Source: Entrophospora sp. SA101 (lineage: Eukaryota > Glomeromycota > Glomeromycetes > Entrophosporales > Entrophosporaceae). Taken from it: DNA of 21,549 bases. The notes below the pieces were generated by a model. That model was not told where the DNA came from, made no database searches, and saw only the letters and a list, made by a program, of their open reading frames with translations. Shown here in pieces: positions 9,818 to 21,549 of this stretch. A program made the translations under genes and the position numbers. The stretch is from the NCBI GenBank assembly GCA_958430865.1, contig CAUDNR010000983.1, positions 1-21,549 on the forward strand. The letters are read 5' to 3'. Each line of letters starts with the position of its first letter. Within the stretch, counting starts at the first letter, position 1.

Positions 9818-10236
9818 GGATTATTATAATTGAGGTAATATCCGATTTTTTTAAAGTGGCATGATTATATTGGGGTATAGCAGAAAAATTTTACAAGTCG
9901 TATCCAAATCAGGTAAACAATTTTTATGTCATATGAAATTTGTGAGTGCTAAGTTGTAATTGATATAGAAAGTTTTGTCCTTTTTCATTTTAAGTACTAA
10001 ACTATTATTATTGTTGTTTTTCAAATGTTTTTTTGAGTTTATTAAGAATTAGTGTGAAGAACATCAAACAACTAAATTAACATGATTTCTTAGTTCTTTA
10101 GATAAAAATATATTGGATAATTTTTTAATGGTTTACATATAAAGTTACATGTCTTATACAGGTAAAACTTTTAATTTTTTGTTACTAAAATGGTAAAGTT
10201 TCTAAATTTTACTAATAGCCTCAATTATAATAATCC
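9818..10236. mobile_element. MITE-like element with 18-bp terminal inverted repeats
   Basis: GGATTATTATAATTGAGG at 9818-9835 is matched exactly, in inverted orientation, by CCTCAATTATAATAATCC at 10219-10236. The 419-bp element has no coding frame. Outside the perfect core the similarity continues weakly (TAGT before the left arm and its complement after the right arm). This is the structure of a non-autonomous DNA transposon. Confidence 0.65.
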
Positions 10237-10259
10237 AACACTAATTAATATTTATACTA

Positions 10260-10630
10260 GGGTATGGACAATAGAAAAGGTGGAATCTGCCAAAATCATG
10301 ATTTTGAGCTAATAACACTTTTACATGTAATTTACCACAAAGATTAATTTTAACTTAAAAACCATATCCACTTGATAAAATTTTGAGATATTTTCTGTTA
10401 AATTTCTTTAAAAAATAGTAAATCGGCAGAGACGATAGAAACAAGGATAACTATAAACATTCCGGATTTGAATTAATAGCACTTCTATATTAAATATGCA
10501 ATTCACCATGCGAAATAATTTTAGATTAGAAGCTATGTCCACTTAATAATATCTTGAGATATTTCCTGTTGGTTTAATTTTCTCAAAATCACGATTTTGC
10601 AGATTCCCCTTTTTTATTGTCCATGCCCCC
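10260..10630. mobile_element. MITE-like element with ~48-bp inverted repeats and internal duplication
   Basis: The left arm (10261-10309) starts GGTATGGACAATAGAAAAGG and runs to CATGATTTTGAG. The right arm (10582-10629) is its imperfect inverse, starting CTCAAAATCACGATTTTGCA and ending TTATTGTCCATGCCCC. Between them are two diverged direct copies of about 95-130 bp. Compare GAGCTAATAACACTTTTACA near 10305 with GAATTAATAGCACTTCTATA near 10471, and TATCCACTTGATAAAATTTT near 10366 with TGTCCACTTAATAATATCTT near 10535. There is no coding capacity. Confidence 0.65.
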
Positions 10631-11032
10631 CATTTATTTCTTTCGAGTGTAGGGTTTGTAGATCCTAAATTTATAATAAACTTAATTGCCAGTTTAATAA
10701 ATTTTGTAAATATATCGACTCAGTCTGTATCAATAATACTTGATCAGAGTTAATCATAATGTTAGATAAAACATTACATTAATCTCTGCTTTGAAAATGA
10801 AAAAGAATTTAAAACAGAAACTCCTATCAATTGAAAACAAAACACTCATTATAATCATGAACACGTTATTAGGGTTACTATAAAATGAGACCCTTTGTTG
10901 CAGTATGCTCCCATATTTGTCACTATTTATAATCAAAAAAATCTTTTTGTATTACGTTTTTTTGCGTTGCAAACAAAATCCTTGTTGATTTTACGACTAT
11001 ATTTTCTTTTTTTTTTTTGATATTAAAAAATA
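10631..11032. promoter_or_regulatory. Upstream region of the CaMKK-like gene
   Basis: AT-rich non-coding sequence. A long pyrimidine tract at 11002-11019, common before fungal start codons, lies just upstream of the ATG at 11033. No defined factor-binding site is recognised. Confidence 0.35.
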
Positions 11033-13341
11033 ATGATTAACTCGCCAACTTTTAGTTCTGAACAAACCACTGCCGCAATTACTACCACCGTTAACGCCAA
11101 CGCCAACGCTGACACCGACGCCGCCACTACCATCAATAAAAGATATTCAGCGGTTCACAAACGTGAGCCTTCTGTTCCTCATGAGATTAAGGAAACATTA
11201 GATGCTACTGTGACAGAAACCCAAGATGGTGAACGTTGTCTAAATAACTATATTTTGAGAGAGGTTATTGGCCGAGGGGCTTATGGTACTGTAATTCAGG
11301 CTATAGAAAAAGACACTAATGCGCATTATGTATGTAAAAAAAACAAATTCACTCACTGAACCGAAAAAGGAATTCTTTCTAAATGGAACAGGATTATTTT
11401 TTTTTGAATTATTTGAATTAATAATAAATAGATCGAGATAGTTGAAATTTAATTATTATTTTATTATTATTATTTTTAACAAATATTAATTCATTATATT
11501 GTAATAGGCTATAAAAGAATTCAGTAAGGCCAGACTTCGAAAAAGAGATATGGCAAATTATTTTCGTCGTGGCGGCTTTCGAGGTGCTCGTAGGGGTAGG
11601 TTTGCCCCTAATCCCAATTTACAAGATAACTCAGATCCATTATACTTAATACGTGGGGAAGTGGCAGTCTTAAAAAAATTAAATCATCCGAATGTTGTAA
11701 AGTTGTTTGAGGTTTTAGATGATCCTGAAAATGATTCTCTATACATGGGTATGATAAACTTTAAAATAAAATAAAAAGATTTATCATTTTATCAAAAAAA
11801 AACCCCCCTTTATTTAATTTAATATAATTTTGTTTAACAGTATTCGAAATGTGTGATAATGGTAATCTTATGAATATCAGCATTAACAAGCAAGCAAAAC
11901 CATTTTCCGAAGAAAAAAGTCGACTCTATTTTATAGAAATGATTCTAGGTTTTGAATATTGTAAGCAATTATCGCTTTGAATTAATTATATTATCAATCA
12001 AAAAAAAAAAAAAAAAAATCATATATATAGAGATTCTTTGCTGTAATGATTTACCAATGAATTTCGACGGTTACTTGTTGGAATCTTATTTCACTATTTA
12101 GTGCACGAAAATGACATCATCCATCGAGGTAATTTTTTGAAATTGGATCATACATATTAACATAATTAAAAATAATTATGCTCCCACACATAATTTGTTT
12201 GATTATTGATGATGTATATATAATTTATTTTATTGTTATGTGATTTTGATATTTTCAGATATCAAACCAGATAATCTTCTCTTGTCCAAAGACGATATCC
12301 TTAAAATTGTAGATTTTGGTGTATCCGAAATATTTGTTAGGGGAAATGACAAAACGACAAAATCAGCAGGAAGTCCAGCATTCATGGCACCGGTAAATTT
12401 TAATAAATATAATTTTATATATATATAATTTTTAATTGTGTTTTTTTTTAATAAAATTATTAATTAATACATCTTTTTTTTTTTTTAATAAAAAAAATCT
12501 AGGAATTATGTAAAGGTTGAGATAATTAATTAATAAATCAATTATTATTATTTTTCAATTAAAAGTATTGAAATTTTCTTTTTTCTTTTTTTTTTTTCAG
12601 CACATCACGGCGAAATATCAGGAAAGGCGGCTGATATTTGGTCAATGGGAGTAACTTTATATTGTCTAGTGTTTGGCCGTTTACCATTCGAAAAAGACAA
12701 TATTTTAGAACTTTATGAGTCTATAAAAAATGACGAGTATGTTATTTCATAAGTGTTTAACATTAATATTTTTTTTAATTACCAATAACAATTTTTTTTC
12801 ATTTGAAAAATTTTGAAGTGTTCAAATCTCTGGAAATATAAATCCTGATCTAGCTGATATTCTTTACAAGTTGCTTGAAAAAGATCCAGACAAAAGAATT
12901 ACCATGCACGAACTTAGGGTATATTTTTTCTTTAAGTCAAATTTTTTTTATGTATTGTATATATTTTTTTCTTAATAAAATTTTTTTAGGAACATCCTTG
13001 GGTTACTCTTCGTGGAGCTGAGCCTCTTATTTCCACTGCAGAAAATTGTACTGAAATGGTTACGGAAATTACTGATGATGAATTAAGTTCTGCTATTAAA
13101 CCTATTAGTATTAGGAGTTTAGTAACTTTGGTATGAAAATTTTTTTTATATGATTTTTAAATTGCCTCAATTACAAAAGATTCAACACCTTGCGATTCCC
13201 TTTTTTAATGATCTTCTTAAACATATCTTTTGTTAGATAACTGCTGTTAAGAAGTTTAAACGCTTGTCGCGGACTCAGAATAATTACCCAGAGGCATTAA
13301 TACGAATAAATGACGATAAAGAAGCTGTAGCTGCAGAATAA
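11033..13341 (+). CDS. CaMKK-type Ser/Thr protein kinase, 10 exons
   Basis: Calcium/calmodulin-dependent kinase kinase class; such kinases phosphorylate activation loops of CaMKI/IV and AMPK/Snf1-type kinases. Exons: 11033-11329, 11508-11748, 11841-11960, 12102-12128, 12259-12392, 12503-12515, 12601-12736, 12819-12918, 12990-13130 and 13237-13341. They sum to 1314 nt (437 residues). Residues 1-70 are Thr/Asn/Ala-rich and probably disordered. Kinase motifs: glycine loop GRGAYG (80-85), Lys102 (AIK), Glu150, HRDIKPDN with Asp229, DFG at 247-249, FMAPE ending at Glu274, and HPW near 358-360. The diagnostic feature is the Arg/Gly/Pro-rich insert of CaMKKs between Lys102 and helix C, here FRRGGFRGARRGRFAPNPN. 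Further CaMKK signatures are ADIWSMGVTLYCLVFGRLPF and GAEPL after HPW. No calmodulin-binding helix is obvious, although ITAVKKFKRLSRTQ near the C-terminus is basic and in the right place. Exon 6 is only 13 nt. Confidence 0.93.
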
Positions 13342-13872
13342 GCCAAATATTTAGTAATCATTTTTTTTTTTCTTAATTGTAATTTTTGGTAGATAATATT
13401 ATCTTTATTATATAATAATTTTATTTATTAGTTTTTTTTATTTAATAAATTATATTTACTTCCAATAACTTTTTCAGCATCACTAAGATTAATTCAATAA
13501 TAAAATACTATCAGGGCTTTTTTAATTTTGGTTTGGCTTTTTTTTAAACCCCCTCCCCCAACATTTAAAATCTTCATACATACATATATATGTATTCGTT
13601 GCAATAAGCTATCATTTAATTTTTTTTTCTACTAATTGCAATTTTTGTATAAATATTTCGTTTATTAAAAAAAAAATAATTACTATAAATTATTAATATT
13701 TTTATAAAAATATTGTCGAAAGAAATATTATGTATGATATTAAAAAAGCAAACCTTAATAATTTATGATAATTCCAGGTAACATTAACCATATGAATAAT
13801 AATTAATTTAGTTAATTAAATAGATAATTATTATCTTGAGACTGTAGTCATCGTTGTCATAATTATCAACTC
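13342..13872. other. Convergent intergenic spacer
   Basis: AT-rich spacer between the kinase stop and the stop of the minus-strand chimeric gene. It holds short palindromes (ACATACATATATATGTAT near 13578) and a C-rich patch (CCCCCTCCCCCAAC near 13549), but no gene. Both 3' ends must fall here. Confidence 0.5.
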
Positions 13873-17089
<3,217 letters not shown>

Positions 17090-17740
17090 GTTTGAAATTA
17101 TAATGACGTATGATTTTCTTTGATTATGTATTTATTTATATGAATACTCCATACTTCCAAAATTAAACAACAATCATGTGACTTGAAACGAGTTCGTCTA
17201 TCATAACATTACACAAGCGTCAGCGTGGAATTTTTTTCAGAAAATTCAATTTACACAACGTTGTTAGTTCTTGCAATCCATCAATGCAAGCTTTTATATT
17301 CTTCTAAACCACCCATAATTGGCAGAATTGTTGTTATTGTTGACATTACCAACATCATGACTTGGAGCATTTAAAAGGTTTTGATTGATTTCATTACGAT
17401 GGATGTATGGATTCGAAAAAGAATGGTTGTTTAAATTTTAAGGATTCCATTTTTTCTTAAATAGCTTTTTTCACATTATTCAGCATTGTACAAACAATTG
17501 ATGGTTGCTTATGTTATTCTTAGGACAACCATTAATAATATCAAGTGCGGAATGAATTTAGTCTCATTTATACTAATATGACGTTTTCAATTTTTTTCAA
17601 AAAAAGGGTTTAATTGACAGGTAGTAGTAAGCAGTTTTTACGTTTATCTTTATTTTTCAAGATAGTGTCCATTATCATTATACGATTCAAAAAACACATA
17701 TATAACATAAAATACAATGATAAGTATAAATATATTTTGA
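17090..17740. other. Upstream region of the chimeric gene with a coding-like scrap
   Basis: The first ~200 bp should hold the promoter of the minus-strand chimeric gene. On the minus strand between about 17435 and 17298 there is a short open stretch reading NNHSFSNPYIHRNEINQNLL and NAPSHDVGNVNNNNNSANYG before a stop. It is Asn/His-rich and could be the tail of a decayed gene, or chance. Nothing else is recognised. Confidence 0.3.
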
Positions 17741-17741
17741 T

Positions 17742-18503
17742 TCATCTTAAATTTTTGAACATCTTTGCTCGTGTCATCATAAGCTCGTTCTTTACCCTTG
17801 ACATCAGGAGTGAGTATCCGTGGAAGTCGAACCGACAGCAAAAGAGCTTGTGGGAACGGAAATGGTCATCAAGCAAGTCGAAGGGGAGGTTTAGCAAATG
17901 ACATGCTTCCTTTTTTCTCTTCATAATCATAATTTTTATTGTTGCCCTTGTTTGACTTGGTTTGCATGGAATCAAGTCCCATTCTATTTCCTTCGCTACC
18001 AAGTGCTGTTTGTTTGTCTCGCTGGTTCTCAACTTTCCAAAAACCGAAATTATCGACCTGTCTAGATTGTTTTTAATCGACCTACATCTCCTGTTCTCGT
18101 CCACATATATCACATGAACTTCAAAGTTGATGATGTCGTTCTTTGACATCGGGTTGTATAGCTTTCTGTTTAGAACAAAGTTCTCACCTCAACAAAAAAG
18201 TCATTGTTTGCAACCCCTGTGAAAATCATCAACAGATCTTGGTAGGGAAGGTCTTCCTTGCCTTCACTATTTTTATCAACCATGATCGTTTGGTTAGAGT
18301 CACCTACACATATATATGATTAAGAAAAGTCAACCAAATTTCAAAAAAAACTTCAATTCAAGAAGATATAGTAATAGGGAAAATTATACATACACATTCG
18401 ACTTCCTCTTCCATGACGTATCTCCGATCAGGACAACCATCGAATGCTTGAAAAAAACCAACATGTTGTCCGCCTTGTCATAATATCCTTTGAAGTTAAC
18501 CCT
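17742..18503 (-). pseudogene. Decayed multi-exon gene, family unrecognised
   Basis: The minus strand shows a run of coding-like sequence that is clearly less AT-rich than its flanks, with many C- and G-ending codons. Piece 1 (about 18503-18394) reads VNFKGYYDKADNMLVFFKHS and MVVLIGDTSWKRKSN, then a GTATGT donor. Piece 2 (about 18306-18180) follows a TGTGTAG acceptor: DSNQTIMVDKNSEGKEDLPY then QDLLMIFTGVANNDFFVEVR. A one-base frame change then leads into NFVLNRKLYNPMSKNDIINF and a 135-codon open frame from the ATG at 18149, including EVHVIYVDENRRCRSIKNNL and VFGKLRTSETNKQHLVAKEI. Near 17840 an alternative frame (LPRILTPDVKGKERAYDDTS) looks more protein-like than the annotated one, suggesting a second shift or an intron. 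No domain could be named. Confidence 0.4.
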
Positions 18504-18525
18504 CCCCTATAAAACTGGTCTGATT

Positions 18526-18783
18526 CATTTCGTCGAAAGTTTGTTTCATCGAATGTTCATTTCGTCGAGTGTTCATTTTGTCGAAAATTATTTCGTCACA
18601 AAAAAAAAAAAACTTCATTAACAAATTTCTCCTCACACTTCCCACACACTGCGCTTTCCTCACCTCATTTCTTAACTAACTTTCCACACTCCTCACATCT
18701 AACTCTTTCGATCTCTGGCTCGAGGATAAAATAATTTTCGACGAAATGAACATTCGATGAAACAAACTTTCGACGAAATGGGT
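18526..18783. mobile_element. Hairpin (foldback/MITE-like) element built of TTCGTCGAAA motifs
   Basis: The left arm (18526-18600) repeats CATTTCGTCGAAAGTTTGTT, TCATCGAATGTTCATTTCGTC and TTTTGTCGAAAATTATTTCG. The right arm (18729-18780) is its near-perfect inverse, AAATAATTTTCGACGAAATG followed by AACATTCGATGAAACAAAC and TTTCGACGAAATG. The left arm carries one extra copy of the internal GTTCATTT(C/T)GTCGA unit. The loop (18601-18728) is a purine-poor CA/CT-rich stretch with no frame. Confidence 0.65.
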
Positions 18784-19085
18784 GTCAACGAATGATTGTC
18801 AACGAAGTAAACGCGACCGAAAAACTTCTCTATCAATATTAATAACATTAAATAATAATAAAATAATCTCCCTCGTGGTCCTTTTATATAGTAATGATAG
18901 TAATAAATAGTAATAAATTTTGACATTTTCTTAAGTTATAGTACTATTAACTATATTATTAGCAGTAATATTATAAATATAAATTATTATTATCTTGTTA
19001 AAGCAAAATAATTTTACAAATAGTTAAAATCCCTTTACAATAATATTAATATTAATATAAAATTTATTGCATCAAGATGTGATTT
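18784..19085. other. AT-rich intergenic region
   Basis: No coding frame or RNA gene seen. It consists of long A/T runs with a few simple TAATATTAATATTAATAT tracts around 19040-19060. Confidence 0.4.
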
Positions 19086-19089
19086 AATA

Positions 19090-19485
19090 TTTAATAAAAC
19101 GAATAAACAAATAATTAGAATAATTAGAATAAACGAATAAAACAAATAAAACAAATAATTCGAGTAAACGAATAAAACAAATAAATGAATAAAACCGAAC
19201 AAAACAAATAAAACCGAATAAAATGAATAAAACTAAAACGAATAAAATGATAAAACAAACGAATAAAACGAATAATTCGGGTAATTCGAATAAATGAATA
19301 AAATGATAAAACAAACGAATAAACGAATAAACGAATAAATCTAATAAAATGCATAATCCGAATAAACGAATAAAATGAATAATTCGAATAAACGAATAAA
19401 ACGAATAAAACAAAAATTTGAATAAAACGAATAATTCCTTTGAAATAAAATGAATAATTCAAATAATTCGAATAAAACAACCTCA
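19090..19485. repeat. AATAAAACG-type minisatellite array
   Basis: About 400 bp made of degenerate units such as CGAATAAAACGAATAAA, AATAATTCGAATAAACG and AATGAATAAAACAAATAA. The unit length varies around 6-11 bp, so it is a decayed, slippage-driven array rather than a fixed satellite. Long minus-strand frames across it encode Phe/Tyr/Ile/Leu/Arg-only protein and are artefacts of the repeat. The same vocabulary appears at 6825-6930. Confidence 0.75.
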
Positions 19486-19701
19486 ACGTAAGTATTATTT
19501 ATTGTTTTGAGAGCTATTCTAGTTTAGAGATTGGGATCAGTCAAAATTTGTTCATTTTATTCATTTTAACATTATTTATTTATTTACTTGTAGCGTACCA
19601 GGATTAGTTGCTGAATCAACACTAATCCTGATGGAAGGAGAATCAGCTAAGGCATTTGCCTTAGATGTTTTGGAGGTTGCCAATAACAAGAAGTGGGGAG
19701 T

Positions 19702-20636
19702 ATACATGGGATGGTAATTACTTTGCCAAAAACGTAATACGTAATACGTAATTACGAAATCAATTACGGGTGACGAAATCAATTACGCGTGACGAAATTA
19801 AATGACACCTATTATTTATCTCGTTATATTAATATAATGACATAATTTGTCAACTTTTTTTAGAATTATAGAATTTATTCTGTTATAACGACATGTCAGT
19901 ATAATGGGAGAACCAATCAAAATCATTCTCATTTCTGAAAAAACATAAGGAAATAAAACTTACGCCGGGATCAAGATTGACCGGCATCATGGAAAATTCT
20001 GATAACAATTCTGTATAAGGCTGGTCAATTTTGACCCGGCGTAGGCTTTAAATTTCCTGATAAAACATGAATGAAATAAAAAAAAAATATATAATAAAAA
20101 TAAAATCACAAAATCACATGATAATGATTCTCATATGACTTTTATATGAACTCCCGTTATAATGACATTCTCGTCATACTGACATTTTTTGCTTGTACGG
20201 AGAGTGTTGTTATAACGGGAGTGACTTGTATTATGATATTTCCAATAATTAATTTGTTGTTATTCATAATTAATTTCGTCACCCGTAATTAGTTTCGTCA
20301 CCGTAATTAGTTTCGCCACCCGTAATTAGTTTCGTCACCCACAATACGGTAATTAATTTCTTAATTATGTTTTTAAAGAGAAAAATGGCAATTAATTACG
20401 ATAATTACGTATTATGTACTTACGGTAATTAGGCAATTACCATCCCATGTATAGTGTTAACAACGGTTTGCATAGAAAATTTTCACAATAGTAATTAATT
20501 TGTCGCCCGTAATTAGTTTCGTCACCCGTAATTAATTACGTAATTAAGTTTTTAAAGAGTGAAAGTGGTAATTAATTACGTTAATTACGAATTACGTATT
20601 TACGGTAATTAGCTAATTACAATATCATTGTATAGC
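19702..20636. mobile_element. TSD-flanked DNA-transposon-like element, 935 bp, nested
   Basis: The element is bounded by a 6-bp direct repeat GGGAGT (19696-19701 and 20637-20642). The left end begins ATACATGGGATGGTAATTAC. An inner right end at about 20434-20453 is its 19-bp perfect inverse (AATTACCATCCCATGTATA). The outer right end (before 20636) is a diverged version (AATTACAATATCATTGTATA). Subterminal motifs GGGTGACGAAATCAATTACG occur about twice on the left and, inverted (CGTAATTAGTTTCGTCACCC), about four times at 20270-20345 and twice at 20500-20545. Arrays of this kind serve as transposase-binding sites in several DNA-transposon superfamilies. No coding frame is present, so it is non-autonomous. 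Superfamily is undetermined. Confidence 0.65.
19946..20059. repeat. Small perfect-like palindrome nested in the larger element
   Basis: TACGCCGGGATCAAGATTGACC at 19961-19982 pairs with GGTCAATTTTGACCCGGCGTA at 20023-20043. The match extends outward through AGGAAAT...AACTT and its inverse on the right flank. The loop contains a further short palindrome (AATTCTGATAACAATTCT). It is a roughly 110-bp foldback unit, GC-richer at its arms than its host. Confidence 0.55.
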
Positions 20637-20715
20637 GGGAGTTCACTCCCTACATGGAAAATTCTTAAATGTGAGGGACGCAACAGTACAACAAGTTGCT
20701 GAGAATGAGACTACA

Positions 20716-20960
20716 TGAAACAGAAACTACCTTGGAAGTTGAAGATGTTAAGTTGGGTCAAATGCTGCAAGCAGCAAAGAAAGAAATGGCGATTATGAAA
20801 CAGGAACTTCAACTAACAAAATAAAAGGAAATCCACAATAGAAGGTGGAACAGCTGCAAGCAGCAGCAAGAGAAAAGTAATTGAAAAGATTGATGGCAAT
20901 GATGCTGCTGATCATATTGGATCACATGAAACAGCAACTTCAACCAAAAAAAAAAAATTA
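20716..20960 (+). pseudogene. Coding-like scraps, Gln/Lys/Ala-rich, downstream of the topoisomerase relic
   Basis: Short open stretches in different frames read HETETTLEVEDVKLGQMLQA, AKKEMAIMKQELQLTK (stop near 20823) and then GGTAASSSKRKVIEKIDGND, AADHIGSHETATSTKKKK (stop near 20962). The words GCTGCAAGCAGCA and CATGAAACAG...AACTTCAAC recur twice, so part of this is an internal duplication. It could be the lysine-rich tail of the same relic gene or a different protein. I cannot choose. Confidence 0.3.
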
Positions 20961-21549
20961 TGAACTACCATAAAAAAAGTTAATTATTAGTAGATTTAGA
21001 ATTGATTTGATTTTGATTTGAGGATCACTTTATTAATATTTTTGATGAGTATCATTCGTGCATCAAATCTTTGACAATTCTCTAAAGTTGGTTTAAAATT
21101 TTATTTGTTCTCTCTGTTATCATTATTAATAATGTAATGTTATCCCCTAAATAGTTAATTGGCTATTGATAGCTGATAAAATTTTTTCTGAGGGCATCAC
21201 TTTCTAATACGAAAATTATCTTTGAGATCCAGCCGATTAATCTATAAATAAAAATCCAGTTGTTGTCCTTGTGGTTTTTGTAAAATCTTCTTTAAAAGTT
21301 GGTCGATTGACTGTTTTTACTTTGCTGATAGTTAAATTGACCAATAAAAATGATCAAAACTTTAATTTGTGTTACCATTAAAGAATACTCTGACCGTTTA
21401 AGAGATAATATAAATTATTATGGTTAATCATATGGTGCGAATCATCTAAAGGCATCACGTGCTGCGCCACTCGCCGAAAATTTTTATGCTGATCTTGCTT
21501 TATAAAGAATCCAATATATAAAATAAATCCAAATTTGTAAAAGATCTGT
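20961..21549. other. AT-rich intergenic end of window
   Basis: No gene, RNA gene or ordered repeat was recognised. There is a GATTTGATTTTGATTTGAGG word near 21003, related to the repeat at 6065-6240, and a slightly GC-richer patch at 21434-21480 (GGCATCACGTGCTGCGCCAC) that does not fold as a tRNA. Confidence 0.4.

Larger units (their letters stand above)
19594..20715 (+). pseudogene. DNA topoisomerase II Toprim-domain fragment, split by an insertion
   Basis: After an acceptor (TTACTTGTAG) the frame reads VPGLVAESTLILMEGESAKA then FALDVLEVANNKKWGV (19594-19701). This matches the Toprim start of eukaryotic topoisomerase II, family pattern CTLILTEGDSAK with the catalytic Glu kept, followed by GVVGRD-YGVFPLRGK. 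The match is then interrupted and resumes at about 20637-20715 with VHSLHGKFLNVRDATVQQVA ENE, equivalent to PLRGKILNVREASHKQIMEN. The two halves abut exactly if the intervening element and one copy of GGGAGT are disregarded, so the fragment was intact when the element inserted. No ATPase, rest of Toprim or DNA-gate domain lies in the window, so this is a gene relic. Confidence 0.65.

Noticed and set aside
10754..10936. 60-codon minus-strand frame upstream of the kinase
   Set aside because: Hydrophobic AT-driven product with no motif, in the promoter region of the plus-strand gene.
19090..19485. CRISPR-like regular spacing
   Set aside because: Units are 6-11 bp, degenerate and have no unique spacers; the genome is eukaryotic.
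19084..19486. Two long overlapping minus-strand frames (109 and 120 codons)
   Set aside because: They translate the AATAAAACG-type repeat into Phe/Tyr/Ile/Leu/Arg-only sequence; a repeat without internal stops in these frames, not genes.
21434..21480. Possible tRNA (GGTGCGAATC word)
   Set aside because: No acceptor or anticodon stem can be paired around it.

Overview
The window looks like a nuclear chromosome segment from an AT-rich, intron-dense fungus. The gene style (many 50-100 nt AT-rich introns with GTAAGT-like donors and TTTTAG/TTTCAG acceptors, an expanded-type Argonaute, Tc1/BTB debris and many small inverted-repeat elements) is most like an arbuscular mycorrhizal fungus (Glomeromycotina, Rhizophagus-like). 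That placement is an inference from style, not from a marker gene. No rRNA, tRNA, CRISPR or bacterial-type signals were seen.

Layout. 344-4493 (+): a complete 19-exon Argonaute (894 codons by my splicing) with the DEDH slicer tetrad intact. 4677-5243 (-): a compact 3-exon DUF1764 family gene, convergent with Argonaute. 5560-9750: a relic field holding a broken STEEP1-like gene, an orphan exon, a BTB-domain relic, a frameshifted Tc1/mariner transposase with one terminus, and an unrecognised ORF broken by two TAA codons. 9818-10630: two adjacent MITE-like inverted-repeat elements. 11033-13341 (+): a complete 10-exon CaMKK-type kinase with a 13-nt micro-exon. 13873-17089 (-): a complete 14-exon gene, convergent with the kinase. 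17300-18510 (-): relics of unrecognised genes. 18526-18780: a hairpin element. 19090-19485: an AATAAAACG-type satellite. 19594-20715: a topoisomerase II Toprim fragment split by a 935-bp, TSD-flanked nested transposable element.

The main discovery is the 13873-17089 gene. Its first ~261 residues are the proteasome ATPase Rpt1 (coiled coil, OB region, start of the AAA module including Walker A). The remaining ~400 residues are the C-terminal half of the mitochondrial inner-membrane protein Yme2. The switch falls inside one exon, in frame, with every splice phase matching and no stop. The predicted 668-residue protein therefore has a Walker A from Rpt1 and a Walker-B-like strand from Yme2, and lacks the presequence, RRM and membrane segment of Yme2.

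The four intact genes do not form an obvious pathway. They are housekeeping or signalling genes (RNA silencing, Ca2+/AMPK-type signalling, proteasome/mitochondrial-derived chimera, unknown DUF1764) separated by transposon and pseudogene debris.
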